A stretch of 64,000 nt of DNA from Actinomyces sp. oral taxon 897 (GTDB lineage: Bacteria > Actinomycetota > Actinomycetes > Actinomycetales > Actinomycetaceae): contig NZ_CP027236.1 in assembly GCF_002999235.1 (NCBI RefSeq), forward strand, positions 2,542,001-2,606,000. Direction: 5' to 3'. Below, piece by piece: positions 36,402-45,877 of the stretch. The notes below the pieces were generated by a model that saw nothing but the letters and a program-made list of their open reading frames with translations, was not told the origin of the DNA and searched no databases. Both the position numbers and the translations under genes were made by a program. Every line of letters starts with the position of its first letter. Within the stretch, counting starts at the first letter, position 1.

Positions 36402-37127
36402 GTGAGACCCTTCCTCCTCCTGGCGACCCGCGCCGACGACGAACCCGCAGACGCCGAGTACGAGGCCTTCCTGTTGCGTACCGGCCTGGACGCCTCCGAG
36501 CTCGTCCGCTGTCGGCTGGAGGCCGGGCCCATGCCCCGCATTGACCTGGAGGACTACTCGGGGATCCTGGTGGGCGGCTCGCCGTTCAACACCACCACGG
36601 TGCACAAGTCGGCGACCCAGCAGCGTGTGGAGGCCGAGTTCGACGCCCTCCTGGATCGTGTGGTGGCTGAGGACTTCCCCTTCCTGGGCGCCTGCTACGG
36701 GATCGGTACCCTGGCCCGCCACCAGGGCGCCCACATTGACTCAACCTACGCCGAGGAGGTCGGCGCGCCTGAGATCACGCTCACCCCCCAGGGTCTGGCC
36801 GACCCGCTCTGTGCCGGGATGGCCCCCGCCTTCCGCGCCTTCGTGGCCCACAATGACGCCATTACCGTGGCGCCACCCCACATGGTGGTCCTGGCCACCA
36901 GCCCCAGCTGCCCGGTGCAGATGATGCGCGTCAAGGACAACCTCTACGCCACCCAGTTCCACCCTGAGCTCGACGGCGAGTTCTTCGCCCACCGTCAGGG
37001 GTTCTACGCCGACCACGGCTACTTCGACCCCGATGCGCTGCCCGAGATCCAGGCCTGGACCCGGGCCCAGGACGTCTCCGGCTCCTGGCACGTGCTGCGC
37101 AACTTCGTGGAGCGCTACGCCCGTTAG
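36402..37127 (+). CDS. Class I glutamine amidotransferase
   Basis: A 241-aa stand-alone GATase-1 domain. The nucleophile is C98 in FLGACYGIGTLA, and the catalytic dyad H187/E189 is in TQFHPELD. The oxyanion strand is ILVGGSPFN. It resembles GMP-synthase-like amidotransferases that are not fused to a synthetase, whose acceptor is usually unknown. GTG 36402 is the start, just before MRPFLLLATRADD. It precedes topA on the same strand with a 174-base gap. Confidence 0.87.
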   Translation: MRPFLLLATRADDEPADAEYEAFLLRTGLDASELVRCRLEAGPMPRIDLEDYSGILVGGSPFNTTTVHKSATQQRVEAEFDALLDRVVAEDFPFLGACYGIGTLARHQGAHIDSTYAEEVGAPEITLTPQGLADPLCAGMAPAFRAFVAHNDAITVAPPHMVVLATSPSCPVQMMRVKDNLYATQFHPELDGEFFAHRQGFYADHGYFDPDALPEIQAWTRAQDVSGSWHVLRNFVERYAR

Positions 37128-37301
37128 GCCCCGTCACCCCGCCGGCCGTGCCCGGGATCCGCCGCCACGCGCCCCTCGGTCTCGGGCACGGGCTCTGGGT
37201 GTCGTGTCCGGGCGTGCGTTACAGTCAAGCCGTCCGTGCCCCGCCCGACGGCCCCGACGGCGGAGCGGGGGCGCACCCAGGACGTTCCCAGGAGGGTTAC
37301 C

Positions 37302-40300
37302 GTGTCCCACAAGCTTGTCATCGTCGAGTCCCCCAACAAGGTCCGCTCGATCGCCGGCTACCTGGGGGACGACTACGAGGTCGCCGCCTCCGTGGGGCAC
37401 ATCCGCGACCTCGCCCAGCCCTCCGAGCTGCCTGCGGACATGAAGAAGGGTCCCTACGGCAGGTTCGCCGTGGACGTGGAGGACGGGTTCGTCCCCTACT
37501 ACGTGGTCAACCCCGACAAGCGCAAGACCGTCGCCGCCCTGCGTAAGGCTCTCAAGGGTGCCGACGAGCTCTACCTGGCCACCGACGACGACCGTGAGGG
37601 AGAGGCCATTGCCTGGCACCTTCTCCAGGTCCTCAAGCCCAAGGTCCCCGTCAAGCGCATGACCTTCACGGAGATCACCCGCGAGGCCGTCACCCGGGCC
37701 CTAGCCAACACCCGCGACCTGGACACCCACCGCGTGGACGCCCAGGAGACCCGCCGCATCCTGGACCGGCTCGTGGGCTACGAGGTCTCCCCGGTCCTGT
37801 GGCGCAAGATCCGTGCCGGGCTGTCCGCCGGGCGCGTCCAGTCCGTGGCCACCCGCCTGGTGGTCGAGCGCGAGCGCGAGCGCATGGCCTTCACCTCCGC
37901 GGGCTACTGGGGCGTGGAGGCCCGCCTGTCCGCCCACCAGGGTGCCGGGACCACGGGCGCCGCGCCCGGGGCCGACGTCGGACCCGGGACTGCGTCTGGG
38001 GCCGCGCCCGCGCCCGGGGCTGTGCCGGGCGCCCCCGAGACGGAGGACTCCGCCTTCACCGCCCGCCTGAGCGCCCTGGACGGTCACCGGGTGGCCACCG
38101 GACGCGACTTTGACGACACCGGCCAGCTGCGTCCCGCGGCCCGCAGGGCCGGGACGGTCCACCTGCACCAGGACGCCGCCGTCGCCGTCGCCGAGGCCGT
38201 GCGCCGCTCCACCCCCCGCGTGGCCGAGGTGGAGGACAAGCCCTACAAGCGTCGTCCGGCCGCCCCCTTCACCACCTCCACCCTCCAGCAGGAGGCGTCC
38301 CGCAAGCTGCGTATGAACCCGCGCGAGACCATGCGTGTGGCGCAGGGCCTGTACGAGAACGGCTTTATCACCTACATGCGCACCGACTCCACGGTCCTGT
38401 CCTCCCAGGCGGTGGCGGCGGCCCGCGCCCAGGTGGCCGAGCTCTACGGGGCCGAGTACGTGCCCGCCCGCCCCCGCGTCTACGCCACCCGGGCCAAGGG
38501 CGCCCAGGAGGCGCACGAGGCCATCCGCCCTGCCGGGGACCACTTCCGCACCCCCGCCCAGGTCGCCAACGAGCTCAGCGGCGCCCAGTTCCGCCTCTAC
38601 GAGCTCATCTGGAAGCGCACCGTGGCCTCCCAGATGGCCGACGCCGTCGGCTCCACCGCCACCGTGCGTGTGGAGGTGCCCCTGGCCGGTGCCAAGGGCA
38701 CCAGGAGCGACGGCGGACTGACCTTCACCACCGCCTCCTTCACGGCGTCGGGCACGGTCATTACCTTCCGTGGCTTCCTGGCCGCCTACGAGGAGGGGCG
38801 CGACGCCGAGCGCTACGAGTCGGAGTCGGGCGGCAGGACCGGCACCAAGGGCGGCAGGGACGTGCGCCTGCCGGCAATGAGCGTGGGCCAGGAGCTGACC
38901 GCCCTGGGCAGCCAGGCGGCCGGTCACGAGACCACTCCGCCGCCGCGCTACACCGAGGCCTCCCTGGTCAAGGCCCTGGAGGAGCGGGAGATCGGTCGGC
39001 CCTCGACCTACGCGGCCACCATGTCCACCATCTCCGACCGCGGTTACGTGGACCACCGCGGCCAGGCCCTGGTACCCACCTGGCTGGCCTTCGCGGTGAC
39101 CCGCCTGCTGGAGGAGAACTTCGCCGAGCTGGTCGACTACGACTTCACCGCCTCCATGGAGGCCGACCTGGACCGTATTGCCGCTGGCCAGGAGGACCGG
39201 GTGGGGTGGCTCACCCGTTTCTACTACGGGGAGGGCGCCGGCGACGCCGCTGCGGGCGCCAGCCCGGCCGGGGCTGCGGGCGCCGGGGGTAATGCCGCTG
39301 CGGGCGCTGACGCCGCCCCGGCCGGGTCCGGGAAGGGCCCCGGCACGGGTCCTGTCCACGGTGCGGAGCAGGGGCTGAGGTCCATGGTGGACAACCTCGG
39401 TGAGATCGATGCGCGGGCTGTGAACTCCATTGAGATCGGTGAGGGCATGACCCTGCGCGTGGGCCGCTACGGTCCCTACCTGGAGGACGCCGAGGGCAGG
39501 CGCGCCAACGTGCCCGCCGACGTCGCCCCCGACGAGCTGACCGTGGACAGGGCGCGTGAGCTCTTTGCCCGCGCTGCTGACGACGGGCGCGAGCTCGGTG
39601 TGGACCCGGCCACCGGGCACATGATTATCGCCAAGGACGGGCGCTACGGCCCCTACGTCACCGAGGTCCTGCCCGAGGAGGAGGCCCCGGAGGCCTCCGG
39701 GGCGGCGCCCGAGACGGCCGAGGGCGCTGGCGGGGCTGAGACCGCCGGGGCGACGTCGGGCGGCAGGACGACCAGGGCGAGGACGACGCGGGCCAGGACC
39801 AAGAAGCCCAAGCCGCGCACGGCGAGCCTGCTGAAGTCCATGGACCTGGGTACCGTCACCCTGGAGCAGGCCCTGGACCTGCTCAGCCTGCCGCGGGTGG
39901 TGGGCCAGGACGCCGAGGGCGTGGACATTACCGCCCAGAACGGCCGTTACGGCCCCTACCTCAAGAAGGGCACGGACTCACGTTCCCTGGAGAGCGAGGA
40001 GGAGATCTTCACGGTCACCCTGGAGCAGGCCCTGGAGCTCTTCGCCCAGCCCAAGCGTCGCCGGGGCCAGGCGGCGCCGCGCGGACCGCTGCGTGAGCTG
40101 GGGGAGGACCCGGCTACCGGCAGGCCCGTGGTCATTAAGGACGGGCGGTTCGGCCCCTACTTCACTGACGGGGAGACGAACGTGACCTTGCGCCGGGGCG
40201 ACGACCCCGCCACCGTCACCCCTGAGCGGGCCTACGAGCTGCTCGCGGAGAAGCGCGCCAAGGGGCCTGTCAAGAAGCGCACGACCCGTAGGACGTCGGC

Positions 40301-40376
40301 TAAGAAGACTACTAAGAAGACTGCTTCGTCGGGGACGTCCACCAAGAAGGCGTCCACTAAGAAGGCCTCCTCATAG
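37302..40376 (+). CDS. topA: DNA topoisomerase I (type IA)
   Basis: A 1024-aa type IA topoisomerase that relaxes negative supercoils. The TOPRIM domain begins VIVESPNKV (E9) with the acidic triad in ATDDDREGEAIAW. The active-site tyrosine is Y358 in GFITYMRTDST. AAR-binding blocks TSTLQQEASRKL and RPSTYAATMSTI are present. The C-terminus has three or four topoisomerase repeats (DGRYGPYVTE; NGRYGPYLKKG; DGRFGPYFTDG) and a Lys-rich tail typical of actinobacterial TopA. Two Ala/Gly/Pro-rich insertions (about residues 210-245 and 645-690) are lineage additions. GTG 37302 is preceded by AGGAGG. Confidence 0.96.
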   Translation: MSHKLVIVESPNKVRSIAGYLGDDYEVAASVGHIRDLAQPSELPADMKKGPYGRFAVDVEDGFVPYYVVNPDKRKTVAALRKALKGADELYLATDDDREGEAIAWHLLQVLKPKVPVKRMTFTEITREAVTRALANTRDLDTHRVDAQETRRILDRLVGYEVSPVLWRKIRAGLSAGRVQSVATRLVVERERERMAFTSAGYWGVEARLSAHQGAGTTGAAPGADVGPGTASGAAPAPGAVPGAPETEDSAFTARLSALDGHRVATGRDFDDTGQLRPAARRAGTVHLHQDAAVAVAEAVRRSTPRVAEVEDKPYKRRPAAPFTTSTLQQEASRKLRMNPRETMRVAQGLYENGFITYMRTDSTVLSSQAVAAARAQVAELYGAEYVPARPRVYATRAKGAQEAHEAIRPAGDHFRTPAQVANELSGAQFRLYELIWKRTVASQMADAVGSTATVRVEVPLAGAKGTRSDGGLTFTTASFTASGTVITFRGFLAAYEEGRDAERYESESGGRTGTKGGRDVRLPAMSVGQELTALGSQAAGHETTPPPRYTEASLVKALEEREIGRPSTYAATMSTISDRGYVDHRGQALVPTWLAFAVTRLLEENFAELVDYDFTASMEADLDRIAAGQEDRVGWLTRFYYGEGAGDAAAGASPAGAAGAGGNAAAGADAAPAGSGKGPGTGPVHGAEQGLRSMVDNLGEIDARAVNSIEIGEGMTLRVGRYGPYLEDAEGRRANVPADVAPDELTVDRARELFARAADDGRELGVDPATGHMIIAKDGRYGPYVTEVLPEEEAPEASGAAPETAEGAGGAETAGATSGGRTTRARTTRARTKKPKPRTASLLKSMDLGTVTLEQALDLLSLPRVVGQDAEGVDITAQNGRYGPYLKKGTDSRSLESEEEIFTVTLEQALELFAQPKRRRGQAAPRGPLRELGEDPATGRPVVIKDGRFGPYFTDGETNVTLRRGDDPATVTPERAYELLAEKRAKGPVKKRTTRRTSAKKTTKKTASSGTSTKKASTKKASS

Positions 40377-40682
40377 CCCCCTCCCGCGAGAACGGTACTT
40401 ATTCCTCGCGAGAACGGTACTTGTTTCCCGTGAGAACGGTACTTGTTTGCTGCGCTGGGAGAAGGTACTCGTGCGGTCGGGTAGTGGAGTGGATGGTTAA
40501 GCGTCCTGTGTGACTGGGTGTCCGCGCGGCTGGCGTCGGTCGATCGCGTGCTGGACGTGGGCGACCAGGAACTCGCGTGGACGGTTGGTAGCGGGCCAGG
40601 CCCGTCCCGGCGGGGATGAGGGGCGACCAGGCACTCGCGTGGACGGTTGGGTGTGGGCGCCCGACGGGGCGCCGTGGTGGTC
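40377..40682. other. Convergent intergenic region after topA
   Basis: Holds the 22-bp array listed below and a duplicated GACCAGGNACTCGCGTGGACGG (40563 and 40627). No gene. Confidence 0.6.
40385..40450. repeat. 22-bp tandem array B
   Basis: Three units with core CGCGAGAACGGTACTT starting at 40385, 40407 and 40429, with a weaker fourth at about 40453. This is the reverse complement of arrays A and C. It begins 9 bases after the topA stop. Confidence 0.87.
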
Positions 40683-41453
40683 CTACGCGGTGCGGTGCTG
40701 GTGCATGCGCGTGCCCGGGCCTATCTGGCCGGTGGGGGACAGGGAGGCAATGACCTCGGCCCGGCCCACCTCGGGGTCCGGGACGTACCCGGTCACGGTG
40801 TCCACCCCCAGCTCCAGCAGGAGCGGGTGCATGGGCGTGGACGGGCCCACGAGTACCGTGTGCGCCCCACCGCCCACCGCCAGGTCGATCAGGCGGGGAG
40901 CTGTCTTGTTGACAAAGCTCGACGATGAGATGAACACGTAGTCGGCCTGGGGCAGCAGGTACTCGCAGGCCGTGTCCGGGTAGTCGCCCGGCTCGGGGTA
41001 GCGCTCCAGGATCTGCAGGTCGGCGGCCTTGTGCAGGGCGGCACGGGCAAAGGGGAAGTGCCCGATAATCGCGACGACCCGCCCGGTGACGGCGTCGGCG
41101 TAAGGGTCGAAGACCTGACGCCAGGTCAGTCCCGCGCCGGTGGGGACGAAGCCGTTCCGGGCGGCGACCTCGGCCCGGGAGTACCAGGAGTTGATCGCGG
41201 CCTGCCCGACGCTCGCCTCGGCCAGGTTCCAGCTGCGTACCAGGGCGGCGACGTCGCGGATAGGACGGCCCGCGTCCGGGGTGCCGACGGAGATTGCCGG
41301 GCGGCTGGTGTCCTTCATGGACCAGGCTGAGCCGACGCCGTCGGCGGAGTTGACGACCCGGGTCCACCGGGTGCCGCGGTCGGAGAGGACGACGGTCACG
41401 TCCTGGGGCAGGTCGTCAATGAGGGCGTCGTAGACGTCCCAGGGGCTGGACAT
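40683..41453 (-). CDS. DUF364/DUF4213 putative heavy-metal chelation protein
   Basis: A 256-aa soluble protein. The N-terminal DUF4213-like part is WDVYDALIDDLPQDVTVVL. The C-terminal Rossmann-like DUF364 part has VVAIIGHFPF, ADYVFISSSSFVNKTAPRLI and HTVLVGPSTPMHPLLLELG. These Pfam families are described as putative heavy-metal chelation domains. A 16-bp palindrome resembling an iron-dependent repressor site lies 43 bases upstream of the ATG at 41453, consistent with metal-responsive control. The tail is His-containing (TRMHQHRTA). Confidence 0.85.
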   Translation of the reverse strand: MSSPWDVYDALIDDLPQDVTVVLSDRGTRWTRVVNSADGVGSAWSMKDTSRPAISVGTPDAGRPIRDVAALVRSWNLAEASVGQAAINSWYSRAEVAARNGFVPTGAGLTWRQVFDPYADAVTGRVVAIIGHFPFARAALHKAADLQILERYPEPGDYPDTACEYLLPQADYVFISSSSFVNKTAPRLIDLAVGGGAHTVLVGPSTPMHPLLLELGVDTVTGYVPDPEVGRAEVIASLSPTGQIGPGTRMHQHRTA

Positions 41454-41885
41454 GAGCGGGCTCCTTGTGTGGTCGGCAGCTTCTGGCCTTCGTTGGGTAA
41501 GGCGGACCTTACTGTATTCGCGTGGCAGTGGGGCGCGGACACGCTGGTCCCCGCCTACGGCAGCGGGTCCTTAAGGGGCTCGCCCGACGCCCACGAGCAG
41601 CAGGCGGGGACACCCTGAGCAGCAGGCATGAGGGCAGGGACGGGAGCGCTCAAGGCTGCTGGCGGCCTCGGCGAGCCTGAGCAGGCAGGTGTGGGCAGGG
41701 GGTGGGAATCTCGCAGGACGGGTACCGGACCGTCACGCCGGAGCAGGCAGGTGAGGGCAGGGAGGTGGGAGCCTGGCCAGCTCGCTCCCCGGCAGGAGAC
41801 CGGCGTGGCATAGGCGGCGTCAGGAGACGGAGCCGTATGCTGTAGTGCACCCCATGTACCTCCCTTGCAGAACTGAGAATAGGTT
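41454..41885. other. Intergenic region with spaced GCAGGC repeats
   Basis: GAGCAGGCAGGTG.GGGCAGG occurs at 41679 and 41741 (62 bp), with a weaker copy about 59 bp earlier. A related block (ACGCCCACGAGCAGCAGGC) recurs at 44100. Apart from the operator listed separately no gene or signal is seen. Confidence 0.5.
41497..41512. promoter_or_regulatory. DtxR/IdeR-like palindromic operator candidate
   Basis: GTAAGGCGGACCTTAC has perfect 6-base arms with a 4-base centre. TNAGG...CCTNA spacing recalls DtxR/IdeR iron boxes. It sits just upstream of the DUF364 gene, where a repressor would block its promoter. The regulator gene is not in the window. Confidence 0.5.
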
Positions 41886-43979
41886 ATGACTGACATCTCC
41901 AATTTTTCTCCCCAGCAGGCCGCTGACCCTCAGACGTCCATGCAGGACATGGCACGGATTGCTGCTGAGCGACCTGACCTGTGGGTGTCTCTCGCGGCAA
42001 ACCCGTCTCTCTACCCGGATCTGAGGGAGTGGCTGGGGAAGGTTGACGACCCGGCGGTCAAGGAGGCCCTCAGGGCCTCGGAGCAGCAGGCCTCGCCCGT
42101 CCCGGCTCCTGCCGCCGTGGACGCGCCCCCACCACCCCCGCCGCCCCCGGCGTCGGCACCGCCCCCACCGCCTCCGGCGTCGGCACCCGGTTCGGCCTCC
42201 GCTCCTGTCGCAGCTGACGCGGTCCACGCCCTCACGCCTGCGCCAGCGACCCCGTCACCCGCTACGGGTGCGCCGCTGGGACCGGAGCTGGCTGGCACGG
42301 TGGCTCCTGCGCCGTCTCCGTCGGCTGCGGCGATGGCGCCCACCGCTGTGGTCTCGCCGCAGCCGTCCGTCGCGGCGGGGCCTGCCCCGGCCCCAACCGG
42401 TGGAAGGCGACGTCGGCGTGGGTGGGTTATCGCTGCCGTACTCGTTCTTGTGCTCGCGGTCTCAGGCAGCGCGTTCGCCATCTACTCCTACTTCTTCCAG
42501 CGTGGGGCCTCCTCCCCGGATGGGGTCATGGACTCCATTGCGGAGGCGATCCCGGGCAAGGACATCCTCTCCTTGGGCAAGATGATCTCGCCGGAGGAGA
42601 TCGATACCGTCACGAAGTCCGCTGACGTGATTAAGGACGGCGGTTCCGGGTCGGGTGAGAGGAGCTCCAAGGGGGATCCTGGGAGCCTCTTCTCTGAGGA
42701 CGCGGTCGACAGCTACCTGGAGTCGGTTACCGTCAGCTCCTCGGAGATTCGGTACTCCGTTGACCAGAAGTCGGATGACCTGGCTATCGCCACCATATCC
42801 TCCTGGCGTCTTAACGCCAGGGTTGACCAGAGCCTGGCGGGCACGCTGCGCACGCGCTACGAGTCGGCAAAGGGCTCCAGCCTGAACCGGAAGGAGAAGG
42901 ACTTCTTTGACGACCTTGACTTCTCGGACGCCACCTACAACGACGACGTCTCGAGGGACTTCTTCTCGGGTGATATCCCGCTTGAGCTGGTCCTGGTCCG
43001 GGAGGACGGGCGCTGGTACGTCTCCCCTATGATGACCTGGGCCCAGTGGGAGTACCAGAAGGCGGCGTCCAGGGATGACGACGTCAAGACCCCCGACTAC
43101 CGGGCCGATTTTGAGGCCGAGGGGGCGCATTCACCTGAGGAGGCGGTCAGGAACCTGACCCAGTCGGTCCTCGACGCCCGTCGTCCCAGTGATCTGTTCG
43201 ATAAGGACGTGACCGGTCTGCTCTCTTTGCCGGAACGTCGCCTGGCCAGGGTGTACGGGCCTGTCACGGTCGGTGACGACCGTAAGTACTCGTCGCGTCT
43301 CTCGGAGCACGCGCAGATTGACTGGGACCTGAGCTCAACTGATATCGGAGACGGCCGGGCCGTGGTCCGCCCCGGGAAGTCAAGGATCACCGTGTTCCCC
43401 GGTGAGGAGAACAAGGAGTTCACCCTGTCATTCGACGGCGACACCATGAACGTGAAGACCTCCGCCTCCAGGGACAACACGGCGTCGGTCAATATTTCAC
43501 GACAGCTCGCTAATCCCGAACGGCTCGGGGTGGTGGTGGAGAACAGGCACGGAGGCTGGCACGTGTCCACCTCCGGGACAATTGTCAACGTCTTCAGCCT
43601 GCAGCCCTCGGAGCGTGCTCTCGACGACCTCTCCAGAATCCTGGAGGACGCGGGGATGAGTCCCAAGGACGCCAGCGACCTCGCTGACGCGGTCACCAGG
43701 TCCAGCGCCGTTGCCACCCCGGTCCTCGTGGCTGCCGATATTATTGGGCAGCTCAAGGACGTGGAGTGGCGTGGTCACAGCTACTCGGATCGTGATTCCG
43801 GTTCCACGGGCGGTAGCTACTACTACGGACAGTGCTCCCGGGGGGATATGGTGGCCTGCGACCTCCTCTATGCTACGGCCTCTAGCGATGAGAGGTCCTA
43901 CGGTCGGTCCTGCGGGGGAAGGAACTACTCCCTGAAATACGGCGGGCAGTGCGAGGCGCTATACGGAAAGCACTACTGA
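41886..43979 (+). CDS. Single-pass membrane protein with LRV-like N-terminus and Pro-rich linker
   Basis: A 697-aa protein. Residues 20-60 (RPDLWVSLAANPSLYPDLRE WLG) look like the variant leucine-rich-repeat-type domain frequent in Actinomyces. Residues 70-170 are Pro/Ala-rich with runs of proline. GGRRRRRG precedes one membrane helix (WVIAAVLVLVLAVSGSAFAI, about 178-198). The 500-residue extracytoplasmic part has two similar blocks (ESVTVSSSEIRYSV...; SSRLSEHAQIDWDL...), suggesting repeated domains, and ends in a Cys-rich motif (CSRGDMVACDLLY...SCGGRNY...GQC). I cannot name the function. It heads the rightward side of the type VII-like region. Confidence 0.82.
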   Translation: MTDISNFSPQQAADPQTSMQDMARIAAERPDLWVSLAANPSLYPDLREWLGKVDDPAVKEALRASEQQASPVPAPAAVDAPPPPPPPPASAPPPPPPASAPGSASAPVAADAVHALTPAPATPSPATGAPLGPELAGTVAPAPSPSAAAMAPTAVVSPQPSVAAGPAPAPTGGRRRRRGWVIAAVLVLVLAVSGSAFAIYSYFFQRGASSPDGVMDSIAEAIPGKDILSLGKMISPEEIDTVTKSADVIKDGGSGSGERSSKGDPGSLFSEDAVDSYLESVTVSSSEIRYSVDQKSDDLAIATISSWRLNARVDQSLAGTLRTRYESAKGSSLNRKEKDFFDDLDFSDATYNDDVSRDFFSGDIPLELVLVREDGRWYVSPMMTWAQWEYQKAASRDDDVKTPDYRADFEAEGAHSPEEAVRNLTQSVLDARRPSDLFDKDVTGLLSLPERRLARVYGPVTVGDDRKYSSRLSEHAQIDWDLSSTDIGDGRAVVRPGKSRITVFPGEENKEFTLSFDGDTMNVKTSASRDNTASVNISRQLANPERLGVVVENRHGGWHVSTSGTIVNVFSLQPSERALDDLSRILEDAGMSPKDASDLADAVTRSSAVATPVLVAADIIGQLKDVEWRGHSYSDRDSGSTGGSYYYGQCSRGDMVACDLLYATASSDERSYGRSCGGRNYSLKYGGQCEALYGKHY

Positions 43980-44187
43980 GCCCACCACCGTCCTTCTGCC
44001 GGACTCGGCGTTCCCCGGTCGCTTAGGTGCCGTCGTCAGGCTTGGCCGCGAACGTCGAGTCCGGCAGGTGAGGGCGGAAGGCCGCCTCGGGGAGCGGACG
44101 ACGCCCACGAGCAGCAGGCAGGTGAGGGCGGGCACATAATGTTAGTATATTCCACGTGTCATTAACGACTTGTTGGAGGTGGTACGG

Positions 44188-44676
44188 GTGACGCAGGACG
44201 GATGGCCCAGGGCGTGGGCCGCACAGGAGCGCCTGGAGCGTGGAGCTGAGCGGTTACGCAGCGCATCCGGGCAGGCCGAGGACGAGGCGGCTCGGGTCCC
44301 TGGCCTGACCACACGCCTGAAGGAGGTGAGTGGGAGTGGCTGGACGCCTGACCGCGCTGTGGTCGTGACGGTGGACGTGGCTGGTCGGCTGACCGGTCTG
44401 GAGCTGGGGTCCCGGGCGTACCTCATGGATCCGCCTGCTCTGGCTGACGTTATTCTCAGGTGCGTGAGCCAGGCCCAGGACGAGGTGGCGGAGGAGGTCT
44501 CGCAGATAGCGTCCCGGACCTGGGGAGAGGACTCTCAGCTGACCCGCCAGATAGTCCGGGCAGTGTCCGTCCGCCCGGCCGACGCCGCCCGGGAGCGGGA
44601 GAATTACAGGAGGAGCCCGCGACGTGAGCGTCTTGGAATGATTGACCCTGACGGCATTATTCGCCTGAGACGGTAG
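44188..44676 (+). CDS. YbaB/EbfC-like protein
   Basis: A 162-aa protein. A helical N-terminus (AWAAQERLERGAERLRSASG) is followed by a strand pair (VVVTVDVAGRLTGLELGSRA) and a long helix (PALADVILRCVSQAQDEVAE), the helix-strand-helix pattern of YbaB-fold proteins often encoded in actinobacterial type VII/WXG100 operons. GTG 44188 has GGAGG 8 bases upstream. The stop touches the start of the next gene, so they are co-translated. An AT-rich stretch at 44137-44160 probably holds its promoter. Confidence 0.72.
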   Translation: MTQDGWPRAWAAQERLERGAERLRSASGQAEDEAARVPGLTTRLKEVSGSGWTPDRAVVVTVDVAGRLTGLELGSRAYLMDPPALADVILRCVSQAQDEVAEEVSQIASRTWGEDSQLTRQIVRAVSVRPADAARERENYRRSPRRERLGMIDPDGIIRLRR

Positions 44677-45156
44677 GTGATTCGCGTGTCTGGTGGGCGT
44701 CGTGGGTTGTCGCGTCTGGTGGTGGCGCTTCTTGTCGTGGTGGGCCTGGTGGGTGCGGGGGCGGGTTACCTGTGGTGGGTGCGCCCGCCGGTGCGCCGCG
44801 CCCCCCTGCCCCCAGGGATAGAGAAGGGTGAGGACCTGGTACTAGGACCGTCGATCCGGCTTGAGTTCATGTCGACCGGCGATCTCGACTTCTCCTCTCT
44901 TGGCACCCAGCGGCACGAGTGGGTCGCCTTCGTCACCTGGGCCACCAAGGACCCCACCACCAGCAGCAGGAACATAGAGCTGCGTCTGGGCCAGCCCGTC
45001 CACGTCCAGGACCTGGGAACCCTCACCCTGACCTGGGTCAGACCCGCCCCACCACCATGGGACCTGTCCGACGGCTCAGGCCCACGCCTAGGAGTAAACC
45101 TCAACCCCGACCCAGGCGTCACCCGGTGCGCGCGCACCGACGACTGCAACGAGTAG
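44677..45156 (+). CDS. Single-pass membrane protein, family member A (candidate immunity protein)
   Basis: A 159-aa protein with a signal anchor (LVVALLVVVGLVGAGAGYLWWV) and an outside beta-rich domain. Family marks are LPPGIEKGEDLVLGP, HEWVAFVTWATKD, ELRLGQPVHVQDLGTLTLTWVRP and VNLNPDPGV. Cys pair CARTDDC ends it. Nearly identical to 46511-47038 and to the 3' part of the pseudogene 47151-47653. It directly follows the YbaB-like gene. Role as extracytoplasmic immunity or adaptor is inference from neighbouring effector genes. Confidence 0.75.
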   Translation: MIRVSGGRRGLSRLVVALLVVVGLVGAGAGYLWWVRPPVRRAPLPPGIEKGEDLVLGPSIRLEFMSTGDLDFSSLGTQRHEWVAFVTWATKDPTTSSRNIELRLGQPVHVQDLGTLTLTWVRPAPPPWDLSDGSGPRLGVNLNPDPGVTRCARTDDCNE

Positions 45157-45300
45157 GCGCAGAATGTCAATCCATGCGGACACGCCCGCACCAGAAGACG
45201 GGCCCATAAGGACTAAGCGTTCTGACCGCGGGAAGTACTTCACTCGAACCACTATAGGCGAGAAACCTCCGAAACATCTAAGGTACAGGCACTGGTGGTC

Positions 45301-45804
45301 ATGATCAAGTTGTCGCGAAGGAAGATGCCTCACGAACCCAGGCCTCACAGGCACAGGGCGTCCCGTGGCGTGCTGGTCCTGGTCGTCCTGGTAGCCCTGG
45401 GCTGCTCGGTGGTGGGTGGGCGTCTGCTGTATGTATGGTGGCAGCGTCCTTCCACTGAATGGGTTCCCCTGCCCCCAGGTATTGAGGAGGGTGAGACGCT
45501 GACCCTGGGCCCGGGCATACCTCCGGAGCGGACTAACTATGGTTACCTGAAGTACCGGGCGGCGCGCATTGAGAATCGTGAGTGGGTGGTGGATGTTAAG
45601 TGGCTGCGTACTGACGGCGGTGCCGACGAGGAGAAGGAGCTGCGACTGGGGGAAAGCGTCTACCTTGAGGGGCTCGGAACGATCACGCTTACGGCAGTAA
45701 GACCAAGACCAGTATTCACCTTCCCGTGGGAGGAGACCCCCTGGAACGACTACATGAAAGCTATCTTCAACCTCGAACTCGAACCCGGAATCATACTGCT
45801 GTAG
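45301..45804 (+). CDS. Single-pass membrane protein, family member B
   Basis: A 167-aa protein starting MIKLSRRK, with signal anchor GVLVLVVLVALGCSVVGG. The outside domain shows the same order of marks as member A: PLPPGIEEGETLTLGPGI, ENREWVVDVKWLR, ELRLGESVYLEGLGTITLT and LELEPGIILL. It lacks the C-terminal Cys pair. ATG 45301 matches the start of its inverted partner at 46483. Related to A at about family level, not recent copy level. Confidence 0.72.
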   Translation: MIKLSRRKMPHEPRPHRHRASRGVLVLVVLVALGCSVVGGRLLYVWWQRPSTEWVPLPPGIEEGETLTLGPGIPPERTNYGYLKYRAARIENREWVVDVKWLRTDGGADEEKELRLGESVYLEGLGTITLTAVRPRPVFTFPWEETPWNDYMKAIFNLELEPGIILL

Positions 45805-45815
45805 CCTACGTAGAC

Positions 45816-45833
45816 CAAAAAGCAGTCTTTTTG
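45816..45833. terminator. AT-rich hairpin at the inversion axis
   Basis: CAAAAAG and CTTTTTG flank a 4-base loop. It sits between the convergent ends of B and B' and could terminate both, since each strand reads a T-run in the second arm. Confidence 0.45.
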
Positions 45834-45877
45834 CTCATGTCGGTATCCGATCCATGTTTAATAGGTGCCTGTCTGAG

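Noticed and set aside
37701..39620. A 639-codon leftward open frame opposite topA
   Set aside because: Shadow of topA; low-complexity Gly/His/Leu composition and no ribosome site.
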